DNA from: Saccharina japonica
Lineage: Eukaryota; Sar; Phaeophyceae; Laminariales; Laminariaceae
Length of the DNA: 64,000 nucleotides
NCBI GenBank assembly: GCA_008828725.1
Contig: MEHQ01004281.1
Span: 1-64,000 of the forward strand
Direction: 5' to 3'
The notes beneath the pieces are model-generated. The model saw only the letters and a program-made list of their open reading frames with translations. It had not been told where the DNA came from and ran no database searches. The stretch's first letter is position 1. The number at the start of each line of letters is the position of its first letter. Below are positions 47,065 to 58,736 of the stretch, piece after piece. Position numbers and translations under genes: made by a program.

Positions 47065-50000
47065 ATGCGTGCCGGCTGGAAAGGGTTGTTGCTCCTCGGG
47101 CTTGGGGTGTTCGCCGAAGCCTTCGTGTCGGGGTGAGTAAAATCAGAGCGATTTCGATTGTACGCGCCGTACATGTTGGTTGCACGACGGTACCTTGAAC
47201 AGCCGATCGACACCGCAGAGCATAGAGACATGATTACTGTTCAACCCCGCCAAACATGCAGCGAGACGACAGGACCGTCCTTGTACGAGCGCCAAACAAC
47301 AGCCCCACCTGGCTCTTACACCTCCACCCGCCTTTGCTTTGGCGCCGGGTGGCCTGTAGCTACCCACAAGCGATCAAATGGGCCCACTTACGTATACTCC
47401 TGCCTGCTGATCACCCACCCTCTGATGAAAATATACCACAATTTGTCACGTAAACACAGGCCACTGCGGCTCCAGCCAGGTGCCTCTGGCGTAGCACGGG
47501 CGCAACATGTGAGCGGGGCAGCCACGACACGCCGCGGTGCAGCGACGACGACCATGCAGGAGGGGGCGTCGTCGGCGGGCGTGGAGGTCGGAGAGATAAG
47601 CGGCAAGCGATTATTCGTTGAGTTCGCTGCCTTCGGGTTCTTCAAGCGCAACTGCCAGCTGGAGCTGCGCGCGAACGGGGACAGCGTGATCAGCAAGGGG
47701 ATGGTCACGCCCGAGAACGGCGCGTGGCGCATAGAGGTGCGAGTGCAGCAGTAAGGCGCCAACCCCCCAGAGGGTCGAGGAGCGCCCGTAGCAGCAAGTT
47801 GGTTTCAGAAGTGCGAGGGCCCGTTTTTCCCCGTCTGCTTACTTTTCACACCACCGTTTTACAGTCAAGTGTAGAGCCTTCGATATACCGTTGTTGCTGT
47901 CGACTGTCTACGCTGTTTGATGCCGTTACTCGTTGCGACCAGTTACACCTTACACCAGGAGTAGGCGTGGTACGTGGTACCCTCATTCGTGGTTTGGTGT
48001 GTCGGTGCCTCTTGAGTCGAGGCGCCTTTACCACTCTTGACCCACAAATCGTACCAGATAAAGTACCAAATATATTACGATTTGTTGGTGTTTTTACGTG
48101 TTTTTGGGTGTTTTTTTTTTATCAAATCACGAGAACACGTCGACCGAACCCAGCCCTAATCCTAACCCTAACCCTAACCCTAACCCCAACCCTAGTCCAG
48201 GCTAAGGCTCGACCCGTGCGCGGCTTCGCCGCGCGTTTTGGACAATTTGAAAAAACAACGCGCGGACCACTACCAAAACCGTAATATATTTGGTACTTTA
48301 TCTGGTACGATTTGTGGGTCAAGAGCTCTGGTAAAGGCTACTGCTTGAGTCGGCCAACGGGTACGCAGTACGCTGTGCTGGAGCAGCGGTCATCGGAAAC
48401 AACAAGAAGAGAGGGCTTCGTGCGATGGCACCCTTCGCCCTGCCTGTCCACTACGTACGTACTGCATAGTACCGGTTACCTGGTATACAGTAATAGTAAT
48501 ACTCGTAGGTGGCACCTGCGTGCGTTCTGGCTATTGCTACGAGTGTTTCTGCTGTAATTGGCCTTGTGTCGCAAAAACACCGGCGTACACCAAGAGAACG
48601 GTTGGGCGCGTTTCTGATTTGAAACTGAATTCAGACGGTTTCATACACGGCCCACGGCGTGCGCGAGGCGCTCCGCCTACCCGCCGCGCAACGACCGTTA
48701 GACAGCAAGCTGCGAGGTAACCAAAAGGAGCTCACTCCCGTCTTCCCCGCACGAACGGTTCACTCCCGTTGCCTACAGCATTACGAAAGCTCCTTCTGCT
48801 TTCTCCCCCAAGAACAGGCCGGGACTCCGTCCCGGTCCATTTATGAAATGTTGATTGTCTCATGTTCCGTAAATCCGCCTGTACTTTACCGTCACTTCTG
48901 CTGCCCCTCGTCCCTTCTCGCGGCGGGCCTGGCACGGCCCTGCGGCGTTCAGGCAGAGGAGGGAACGGAGTTCCTGCAGTTCAGCTGCCCGCTGACCGAG
49001 CTCTACAGCGAGATTTTCGAGATCCCGAGCTCGCTGCTCTTCTGGCGAGTGCCGCTCCGCAAGGGAGAGGACGGCAGCATCGTCCTCGAGGGGGGGCAGA
49101 TCATCAGCGAAAGGAAGGAACTGTGAGTGTTTTGGTTTAGGCGTGTCGTTTCGTGGCGTTCCCAGCGCCATTTTTGGGGTATGCGCGATGCGCGTATGAT
49201 ACGCGTGGCAGCGAGGAAGGTCGGTTGTCTGTCTGTGTCTGATGCCTTGGAGGATGGCGTACTCGTAGTATCATTGCAACGCAGGTCGTCGAGATACTCT
49301 GCCAGCGCCTACGTACTATGTTCCGTTCTTTCGACTGGTCCGTATGTGCTGAGCTTGAGACAGTTTGTTTTGTGCCGGCTGGCGTAGGCTCGTTTTTTTT
49401 TCAAGGTTTCCGGTAGCCGCTTCATAGATATATGAAGATCGCGGAAAGCTCTAGAGCCCCCGAGTCAACACGTGAACGGGAGCACGTATCACCGCGTTTG
49501 AACCTGAGAAAAAAATAAAAATACGAGTACATTCTCTCTTGTATAAAACTTCGCATTATGGCCCACACGGTGCGCCCGCTAGTCCGCGGGTAGACCCAAT
49601 CACTACGGTGCGTCTCCAGCTAACCGCGCGCGTTTGGAGGCTGCCCCTAGGAGCCAGCCCGAGTCGGCAGCACTGAACCTGATATCTAGGGGGGAAAATC
49701 GAACGACATGCCGAAGGTGTCGGTTAGTTGCTGTAGTTGTCGTTCCAAGCACCCCGGCCGCTGTTTTTTTTCTGTATCGTTCACGCAACCCTGCTGCTAT
49801 GTTCATCGCGCCTAGAGCTTAACCCCGGCGCCTTCCCTTGACCATCTATCTCTGGTTGTCGCTCGCGCGTTTTATATATGTGCGTCAGGTTCGGCTTGAA
49901 GACAACCTTTATCGATGAGGGCACCTTCAAGGCGCGGGTGCTCGCTGATGACGAGGAATTCCCGGCCGAAGACGTCGTGGACATCAGCAAAATCCCGGTC

Positions 50001-50075
50001 CCGGTAAGCACCTCCTGCTTGCTCTCCTCATCCTCCTTCCCCTCTCCTTCCTTCCCATCCCCCTCTCCCCTCTCT

Positions 50076-50134
<59 letters not shown>

Positions 50135-50757
50135 TCTCCTTCTCCTACTCCTACAACGCCGTCTTATACATGTACTGTAAGCGATCCATCCCGTCTCGGT
50201 TTTCGAAAGTGTTTTCGAGCCCAATTGTAAAATTCCCCGGCTTCGTCGCTTGCCTACGTATACATCATACGCAGTGTACCGTCGCGTAGGTAATAGGATT
50301 GCCGTTTTGTTTTGCAAGCCATGTGCGAATCGGTGACCAGCCTTCACGCAGCACATGACCGAAGGGAAGAGAGAGCCAGCCGATCAATCGACCAACCAGA
50401 ACCCTGGTTTTCTGATTGTAAAGCGCATTTTAAACGCTCGAATTTGCGGACGGTGGTTCCCACCCGATACATACGCGCTATCGAAGTGTGACACATAGAC
50501 TTGCAAAGATAAGTTTCGACGAAACCCTCCATCTCACCGCTGCTGTTGTAATTTTTTTGTTTAAATCAATACACAACGTCATCAACCGGCACGGCGGCCA
50601 TATAAACTGATACCCTTTGGTTGGATGTTTGTCCGGCGCTCTCACTCGCATCCCACCGCAGGAGGGACTGACGAAGCGCAAGAGGAGGATCAAGGCAAAG
50701 CCCTCGTTGGAAGAGGAGGTGGCGGAGCCGCCGCTTCCGTCTGATCTCCAGTCGTGA
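47065..50757 (+). CDS. Plastid-targeted protein of unknown function
   Basis: Five exons, 47065-47132, 47460-47736, 48953-49122, 49889-50003 and 50662-50757, join in frame (phases 2, 0, 2, 0) to 241 residues. Residues 1-24 are a signal peptide with a leucine-rich core ending in FAEAFVSG; a Phe right after the likely cleavage site is the mark of secondary-plastid import. The mature protein has no motif I can name. It is largely predicted beta strand, including KRLFVEFAAFGFFKRN, FLQFSCPLTELYSEIF, LLFWRVPLRKG, GQIISERKEL and FGLKTTFIDEGTFKARVL, with a basic then acidic tail (KRKRRIKAK, LEEEVAE). Coding status is supported by five consistent splice joins. No enzymatic residues stand out. Its neighbour and divergent partner is leuD. 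Confidence 0.8.
48024..48338. mobile_element. Inverted-repeat element with telomere-type repeats inside
   Basis: About 46 bp, CTCTTGACCCACAAATCGTA...AAATATATTACG (48033-48079), return in inverse at 48280-48325; the match extends to CCTTTACCA at both outer ends with a small gap. The centre holds CCCTAA repeats at 48153-48194. It is non-coding and lies in intron 2 of the unknown plastid protein gene. Confidence 0.85.
48153..48194 (+). repeat. Interstitial telomere-type repeat (CCCTAA)n
   Basis: About seven units of CCCTAA with variants (CCCTAAT, CCCCAA). The strand-complementary TTAGGG is the telomere repeat of brown algae and many other eukaryotes. Confidence 0.9.
50096..50132 (+). repeat. 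Run of 37 C next to a CTC repeat
   Basis: The longest mono-C tract in the window. It follows CTCCTCCTC microsatellite sequence just inside intron 4 of the unknown plastid protein gene. Confidence 0.9.
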
Positions 50758-51675
50758 TAATTAGAAGGAGGGCGTTTTATTCCTTTCCGTTTTTTTTTCC
50801 CCCATCTTGTTTTTCTTATTCTCGGGGCTCTCGCATGGGTATCGTTTTTTTTTTTTCCCTTGTCAGTTGCCACGGCACACGCTCTTCATTCACACCAGCG
50901 AGTGCGCCGCGCTGTTTCCCGTGCTATCGTAGGTAGGCGCGATGATGGTTTTTGTTTTTTATTTTGTGACGGCACCGTGGCGCAGGGGGGTGACCGCGAG
51001 CGAGCGGTGCCTCATGGCAGCACGCGCGTGTGGATTGCGGCTCGTTGGCGTCATTTTGTGGCGGCTACGTAGCGTTGCAAGGGACCCGCGGTTTTGAGGA
51101 ATAGGCAGAGCGGCGGACAATTCGTGTCGTGCTTCGTTTCGTCTTGGTACCCGCATGCAGCGGCAGCATCTACGCGTAGCCTGCAGTGGTACGTCGTACG
51201 TGGTACGCCACATTGGCATTGTGCGTAGTGCGTTCGGGTTGGGGGCATCTTCGTCGAACGACCAGTATACCTCTGGTGAGTCGGGGGGTTAAAACACCTT
51301 TTGCCGGCGTAGCGTGAAAGGTCGTGGTGGGCGCTTCGTGTCGCTTCTACGTACCGGTGCCAAGTAGTCTCGAGAACCGCACCTTTTGTCAAAGGCTCTC
51401 AAGCATGTGCTACGTACGTATGATAAAGCAGTACAATGTTACGGAAGTAGTTTTTAAGCTCGGGTCGCCATCTTCGCGTTGCAAAGGCACGAACTGGATC
51501 GTCGTCCGAGCTGTGCCAGTGCGATGCACTTTGTGGCTGTCGAGAGTTTTCTTTTAGAGAGCGAAGCGGTATCAAAACCGTACCGAAAAAACAGTAATAA
51601 AATGTGGACAGGATTTCGTTGGGCTTCCCCTTTCGCCCCGATCGCCGAGGTTGTTAGAAGTTATTATCGTGCCGA
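50758..51675. other. Intergenic region between convergent genes
   Basis: It holds T-rich 3' UTR sequence near 50785-50870 and unique sequence after that. I see no repeat element or gene. The small frames lack domain resemblance. Confidence 0.5.
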
Positions 51676-54600
51676 TTACCGCGCCAACAAGTCGCCCACG
51701 AGCCCAAGACGCTTGTCAACCTTTCTGTCCACCTCGTCCGCCGGCAAGCTCCCCTCGTACGCCCCCCTCAAGAGTCGGCCCATGCGCTCCTCGCCCATGC
51801 CCTGAAAAAACTCACGGAAGCTCTCTTTCGTGCGGAGCTCCGGTACCGTCCTGGGCTGCCGGCGCAGCATACATCGGAGCGCCTCGTCGGACATGCCCAC
51901 CGCCGCACCTGGCGAGGGCGATGGTGCTGACGACGATGTCTTGCTTTCCCTCCTCTTGGTCTTGACGCTACTCCTGCTGCTGCTGCTGCTGCCGATCGAT
52001 TTCCCACTGGGCATTGTGGAGGCGTGCCCTCCTTGTCCTTCGCGAAGGAGTCCATCGATTTCGCCCGGTGACGGACGCCGCGCGAAACCTCGAGTCGCGG
52101 CGGCGCTTGCCCGTGAGGGCCTCGGGGTCCGGCCGCCGGAGGAGTCGGCCAGCACGGTGGCGGCGGTGGTAGCGGTGCAGACTTTGCTGATGCCTAGCGC
52201 CGCTCTTGCCGCGGCGACGCTTATGACGCCCTCCTCTTCGCTCCCGTCTTCTTCGTCGGTGCTGCTGTTGGCATCTGCGCTGCACGCACCAAGGGCGGCG
52301 GTTTTGGGCGCGAAATATGTCGGCGCCCCCCTTCTGGTGTTCGTTGCATCATAAGCTGTGCCGTGTCGAAAACCTTTCATGGCCACCTCTCGGCCGCTCC
52401 CTGTCTTCGAGGCCGCGAGTGTGGGCCGTTCGGGGCGCTGAACGAAGCAAGGAACGGGCGGGCTGCTGCTGCTGCTGCTACTGCTTTTGCTGATCGTTGC
52501 TCCCTGACCTGCTGCTGCTATTGCTGCTGTTACGGTTCCGCTAGAGGATTCGTCCCTGCTGGCCGTTGTGGCCTTGTCGGTCCACTCGTCGATCGCCGCC
52601 AGCGACTTCTTCAGGTCGAACCCAAGCACACGGCTAGCGTGGACGGAGGAGACCCGCCGCGCCGGGCTCTCGCTCCGATCGCCACCACTGCTAGCGCTAC
52701 CATTGCTAGCAGCACGGACGGCGCCAGCACCGCTGTAGCCGTAGCTGTCGACGCCGCACCTGTCGCCGGACACTTGAAGGCTCTTTCGTGGCGGTGGTTT
52801 GGGTCTCCTCGCACAAGCTTCGTCCTCGCTGCTGCTGCCATCCATAGCTGCAAGCGATCTACGGGATGATGGTGGCATATTCGTCGCTGCCGTCTCTTTC
52901 CGCCCCCTCGTTTTCTCCGGTGCCAGTGTTTTTCGGTCTGCACACGACGCTTTCTGTTGTTGACCCGAAACTTCGCCCGGTTGCTCGCCTCCACCGCTCC
53001 CGGTCGGTGCCTCGGGCGTCGGGGGTGGGCACTGGGGCAAGGCGGACGGCCCGGCTGGGGCGCAGCTGGTAACGTCGCAAGCAGTTGTTGAAGTGGTCCC
53101 AAAGCGGGAGGCTCTCATCTTGACCTCGTTCCGAAAGCTGGCCTCGTCGGATTCGTCACTGCCGCCAGGTTCCTCTGCCGACACGCTGCCGTCGCGCTCG
53201 CCAGGACATCCGTCTCTCCCGCCCGCGCTTCTAGTCCGCGTTCTCGCCGTCCTCGCTCGCCTTTGACACCCAAAATCGACATTCCGTAATCGCACGAAAT
53301 CGCCACGGGCCCCCTCTTGTGTCGAACCCCCCTCGACTGCTTCCTTGCTCACCGTCGGGGATACCAACCGCGCGGTCTTCAGAGACTCCCACACTGGCTG
53401 CCAGCTGCTACTCGTGTTGCTCCTCGGCGCTTCTTCCGGGCTACAACAACGCCCCCCCCTCGAAAGCTCCGCCGCGGTCTGTGGGCGCTGTCGACGAGGG
53501 CGGCCATCCCCGTGCCCCCCCCCCTCCCTTCCAACATCCTTTCCCACTTCTTGGGGCTTCAAGGGGATACTCTCCGACATTCCTGAGGTCGGGGCCTTCA
53601 AGGAGGCGCCGCCAGCCACCGGTGGCGCATGATGCCGGTCACTGCCACCGCCACCGCCGCCGCCGCCGCCGCCTCCAGTCGTCCATGGCCTTCCGGAAGA
53701 AGAAGAAGCTGGCCTTGCCATGGAGAGGGGGTTTCGGGTGCCCTCCTCGACGGCCACCGCGCTCACCGACATAGACACCAACATTGGCGGGCTCTTCGAG
53801 CCACCACCGGCGCCGCCGCCGCCGCCGCCGTCGCCCCAACGGCCTGAGCAGCCCGCTCTGTCCCGCCGACCGTTTCGCTGCTCCACTCCCCCCCCCCCTC
53901 GGTCACACCGACCACCTGGGCTGCTGCTGCCCCGATTCGCTCCTCCTACAGGGCTGTGGCGGGGCTCTTCGCTCGTCGGAGAAGGGGTGACCACCGGCGC
54001 CAGTGTCATCTTTGATGAAGCAGCTGCGCTCGCCGGAGCCGGGACATCCTCTTGTTGGGGCGTCGAGTCGGAACAAGTTTCTCGTCGCCACTCGGATACT
54101 CTGTCAGCCGCTTGATTGTGCCTGGTTTTTGTTTTTAGATGTTTCGTGGCAGCCCCCGGAGCAACGCGGCCGGATAGGCGGGTGTGTGTTGGTTTTGGCG
54201 CGCAGCAAACAGCAGACGAGTCGGCGTGCGAAGAAGAAAAACAAAATCAGAACGATGTATTGCCACACCGGGATTGGGAAGGCAGAAAGGTCGTCGTCGT
54301 GCATAAGCTACACGATCTATGTGGAGGCTAGGGTGTGAGAACGGCGTAGAACTCGGGACACCAATGCCGGCGGTGGGGGAATATGTAACATTGACCTGTA
54401 AACACTACACCCGCGAGCCCATGCTTTGTCGACGTGCGTCCACATATACCGACAGTTCGATGCTTCCGCTGCATGTGGGAGTGCACTAATGCTTGAAGAA
54501 TGCCAACAGAAGCCACACCGATTCCCGGTGTCGGTTCCCGTTCCTTGGGCATCTACAGTACAGCATGTCCCACCTTTGCAACCCCAACGACTCGTACCAC

Positions 54601-57600
54601 TACTGTACCCATATTGTAGCATTGTCATACGTACAGCATGATACGGAAGCACCAAATTCGATTCTTCATAAGTTCAGCGCTGACTTACGTGTGCAGAAGG
54701 AGGGATGTACATTACTTGACTTTTTCGTGGCACGTGTCGCGACACGTGTCGCGCCGCGACACGCCACGGACGCTGTCGCGGCACGCCGCGGCATGTCGCG
54801 GCGAGTGTTGCGGGGAGTGTCGCGGTGAGTGTCGCTAACCCTATCCCTAACCCTAAGTGTCGCGGCTTGTCGCGACATGCCGCGGCATGTCGTGAAATGC
54901 CGCGACACGTGTCGCGACACGTGCCACGAAAAAGTAAAATAATATAGATCCGTGTAGTTTCTCCGCGCTTACCTGTGCTTCAAGCCCTGCTCCGTCAATT
55001 TCGCGAGGTCCAGCGTTTCTAACACCCGCGCTGGGCTGTGGCTGTTCCGTCGCTTGCCGGCGTTCTTTCCAAGCTTGTGACGTCTAATGGCGGAGCTGCG
55101 CAAACGTATCGGAATTCGAATTGGTTAGACTTTCGTATGCTAGAGAAGTGGCCGTAAAACAACAGATCCCAAGAGCCACATACTCGAAATCACTATTAAT
55201 AGGGAGGTGGTTGTTTACGGGAGAGGGGGAAATGGCTTTCCGCCACACAGAAAATCAGGAGGGTGCACGCCGCGGATGGTTAGGCATTCCTACACGCGAT
55301 GCGGTCGTTCTGCTCGTTTCGGTGGGGAGAAATGACCTACCAGCCTACCTCCGTCAATGCTAACGGAGTACGTAGTCTAGATTATTCAATGCCAGTAAGT
55401 ACTGCCGTATACTGTAATAACACACCGCTAGGGACGAAACTCTGAGCCGAGTTTCTCCGACGCAAGTGGGGGTACACACAGCAAAAAACGGTGGCTTTGA
55501 AAAGGTGTCGCAGATTGCTCGGCGTTTACACCTTCCCCAATGTCCAGAGAAAATCAGCCTCGAAATTCATCCGACGGGGTGGGTTGTCTTACCACCCGTG
55601 TGCGATACGGTACTAGCCCACTCAGTCAGCACTGACTGCGTCGTCGAGGCTATTGAACACTACGTAGGTTAGACTATCCTCTAACCAGCACATCGTGCAT
55701 TTTCCCCGTCTGTATCATGCCTTTTCAACGTAGAGCTCGAGGGCCCCATTGTTTTTTTTTTCACATTTCTTCGTCTCAACTCAAAACGTTATTGTTGGGA
55801 TGGCTGTACTTTACACGAACAAGTCAGCAGATTAGTTTTATCCCTTATAGACACTAAACTACAGGAGCATCGATAGATAACGTCCAGCTGGCTCATTCAT
55901 TGCTTCAATCTACAAAAGAAATGCCTCTTCTTGTTGCCAAAGTGGCCAAAGGGGGTTCGAGAGACCTCATAACGCCAACCCTTTTACCACTCGACTATTA
56001 CACTATGCGCCGGATCCCGATCAGTAATTATTCACCAACCGCGTCTTCACACCTTGGATTCCCGAAGAGCGCCTGCCTGCCCCCCTGCGTCAAGTCGCTG
56101 TCCCAGTGCACCATTCCGCGATCCGGGATATGTGGCGATCCACCGCCATCGACAGCCGCAGCCCCGGCAGCCCCTCCCTCCCTCCGCCTCCTTCGTCGAG
56201 AAGAGGAAGAAGACGCGCCCCCTGGCGATCGTTCGTCCGCTTGTCGCTCCCCCCACTGGTTCTCTGCCGCCGCTTCCGCCGCCTCCGCGTCTTCCTCGGC
56301 CCACGCGGCGCGAGCACGAGACGCCCCCTCGCAGATCAGCTCGTCGGCCTCGTGCAAGAGTTGCGCGTCAACTACCGTGGTAGCCTCGCCCCCTCCTCCG
56401 GAGAAGGGGCCGCCGTCGAGCATTCGTAGTTGGGGGATAAGCTGGTGCACTACCCTCCTGCCTCGTCCTTCGAGAAGCTTCCCCAGGGACTCCATCAGAG
56501 GGTTCTCCCGCAAGTCCAAGCTGAGCAGTTTGGACGCGAAAACGTCAAGAATATACACGGGTACAGCAGTAGAACGGGCAAACAGTCATTGATAGGCTCG
56601 TGATTAGACCTCGCGAAGACAATAGTCGTACAAGTATCAATCAGCAATATGTACGACAAAACAAACAGAACGGAGCTGCTGTTGCTTGTTTCTTTTACTC
56701 TCAGAAGACAGGGTTTCGACATTAAAATAAGGCTCGTTGGCGGATGCTATCGTATAACCGATGAAGGAGTATCCCGTCGGTCCATCAAATCGAGGTCGTG
56801 GGACACTACTGTACCTTCCATCACGAACTCCGACCGACTCAGAGATCGCTTCGTACGTAGCCAGCGTCGGCCCATTAACAATAAGCTGTCGCTCCGAATA
56901 TTCCAACACCCCGTATAGACTAAGAAGTAAAAATATCAAAGGGCATTGTACGGACATACTCCTACTAAAAATGGCGAGGGTTCGGGTACGTACGCAAAAT
57001 AGTAACAAGAGCGCCTCGGCGCACCAACTATTACGGGGGAACATAGTAAATAGGACCTATGGTACACACAAAAACCTATACATTTACCTATTTTTACTAC
57101 AGTAGTAAGCTTTGGTCCTATTTACTATATGGTCCTCCGTAATATCACCTCCACGCACATACATACTGGTACACCAGGTTTATAGTCATCATTTGTACAC
57201 ATGGACATGCGGAGTACTGCTGCCCAGTGTGCAAAACGCTGTACTGAAAATACCGTACAAAATAGCAACATACCAGATACAGCAGTAGTAGGCACAAGTC
57301 ATATCAGCGTACGAGTACTTACTCGTACTCGTACTCGTACTCGTACCGTGCCGTAATACTACTACTCGTACTGCTGTACGTATACTCGTACTCGAACTGT
57401 ACCGTACTGTGCTGCACAGCAGTACTGCACAGCAGTACTGTACTGTGTACTGTAGGTACATGGTAAAATATCGAGAAAACATGAGCACCCTTCTTGCTTT
57501 CTTACCTGTACAGGAGAGGCAGGGTACCCAGAATTTCCAGGGCGTTCATGTCACTAACCCGGTTACACTCTAGGCCCAAAACTTGCAAGCTGCTGTGACA

Positions 57601-58092
57601 GGCAAGCGGGGTCACATCCGAGACGCGGTTGCTCGTCAAGCACAACTTCCGGAGCCCGGAGAGCGCCCCGATCCCGTCCAAATCTTCCACGCACGAAGAC
57701 TCCAACGACAGCGTGTTCAAGTAACGCAGGCCCACCCCGAGATCGCGGAAGCTCGACAGCCGGCTCCCGTCCAACGTGAGCGTGTGCAGGCGAGGGACTG
57801 CCGCCCACACCCCCTCGACGCTGGTCTGCGAGCTGTCGATCACGAGCGCGAGCCTCGTAACGTCGCGCAGCTGCGGCGTCCCGGCGACGCTGCGGAGGGT
57901 TTCCTCCGTCAGCGTACCCTCGAAAAGCTCCTCCATTGTGAGAGGATGAGACTTGGCCGTCGTTGGTGATGGCAGCTGATGATGATGCCGCACGAGGAGG
58001 CGATCGCTTCCCGTTATTACCCGCCCAGCGATGGTATCTTGCGGCTTTCCGGGATAAGACGAAGGAGAAGGTGGGTCTGATTCCGGGGGGGT

Positions 58093-58125
<33 letters not shown>

Positions 58126-58736
58126 TGACTCGACCCGCTGCTCGAGTTGGCCCGCAACCACTGCTGCTACAGGGTCGTCGTATCGTCGCGCTCGCTTCTT
58201 CGTCTTCTTGAAGACCTGTTTGTGGTTGGATCATATCATACCGTTATGTACACGCACAAGAGAACGAAGAAGGTGCGACAAGGTAGCAGATGTCACACGG
58301 CCACAATCAATCGCAGCTCGGCTTTCTTTGGCGATGAAAGCTCCGGGCGTTGCACTGCTGTGATCTCCTACATGCCACCGTGTACGCCACGGAGAATTTG
58401 TGCAACGCTGTTTGCTTGGTACTCGGCTGCTCTATTACCGCAAGCATGGATGTAGTCAGTACAAACAAAATGCGCCAACAAGCGACGATACTAAATAATA
58501 ATAAACGTGCACGAGGGCTTATTAAAAACACTTGACAACACCGACGAAGTCGATATAGATCGTAGTCCGCGGTGGTTCATCACCACACCTTGTTGGCCAC
58601 TATGCAACTCTCACGTGCTGATGGCGTCGCCATTGGGGGTCCCGCATAGAGTTGGCGTTGAAGGTTGCCTCGATCAGGCTCCCCCTTCGACCGTCGATGC
58701 TCGAACTTTGAATTTCCTCGCCGACTTCGAGACGAT
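51676..58736 (-). CDS. LRRC56: LRRC56 homologue, 5' end not resolved
   Basis: LRRC56 is needed for dynein arm transport or assembly in motile cilia. Exons 57506-58215, 56053-56520 and 51676-54100 join in frame (phase 2 each). A likely earlier exon is 58615-58736 (phase 1 start, donor CAC|GTGAGA). The first coding exon is not found. The leucine-rich part reads DVTRLALVIDSSQ, LHTLTLDGSRLSSFRDLG, LDGIGALSGLRKL, VLGLECNRVSDM and, across the splice, LLYSLDLRENPL, with LIPQLRMLDGGP after it. The LRRC56-typical ALFGNP motif is completed by RVSEWRR across the next splice. The last exon adds about 808 residues of Ser/Gly/Thr-rich low complexity ending in a helical block (ALRCMLRRQPRTVPELR, VDRKVDKRLGLVGDLLAR). 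Total length exceeds 1,240 residues, about twice the human protein. Confidence 0.85.
54712..54944. mobile_element. GTGTCGCG hairpin element with telomere-type core
   Basis: ACTTTTTCGTGGCACGTGTC at 54718-54737 is mirrored at 54917-54936. Between them many GTCGCGACAC, CCGCGGCATG and related words are repeated in both orientations. The turn contains CTAACCCTATCCCTAACCCT (54835-54854). It is 233 bp, strongly palindromic and GC-rich, in an LRRC56 intron. Confidence 0.8.
56652..57044 (-). CDS. Unassigned open frame in an LRRC56 intron
   Basis: A minus-strand open frame includes LLSLYGVLEYSERQLIVNG, GVRDGRYSSVPRPRFDG and YSFIGYTIASANEPYFNVE, with balanced composition unlike the surrounding repeats. 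I recognise no family. It could be a decayed element, an alternative exon or chance. Confidence 0.2.
57031..57142. mobile_element. MITE copy 4, best preserved
   Basis: TTACGGGGGAACATAGTAAA...ACC is mirrored by GGTCCTATTTACTATATGG then TCCTCCGTAA. The core has GGTACACACAAAAACC and TTTACCTATTTTTACTA. It is 112 bp, in an LRRC56 intron. Confidence 0.85.

Noticed and set aside
48153-48194. A chromosome end or telomere-adjacent breakpoint
   Set aside because: The CCCTAA units sit at the centre of a short inverted-repeat element inside an intron, with gene exons on both sides; this is interstitial.
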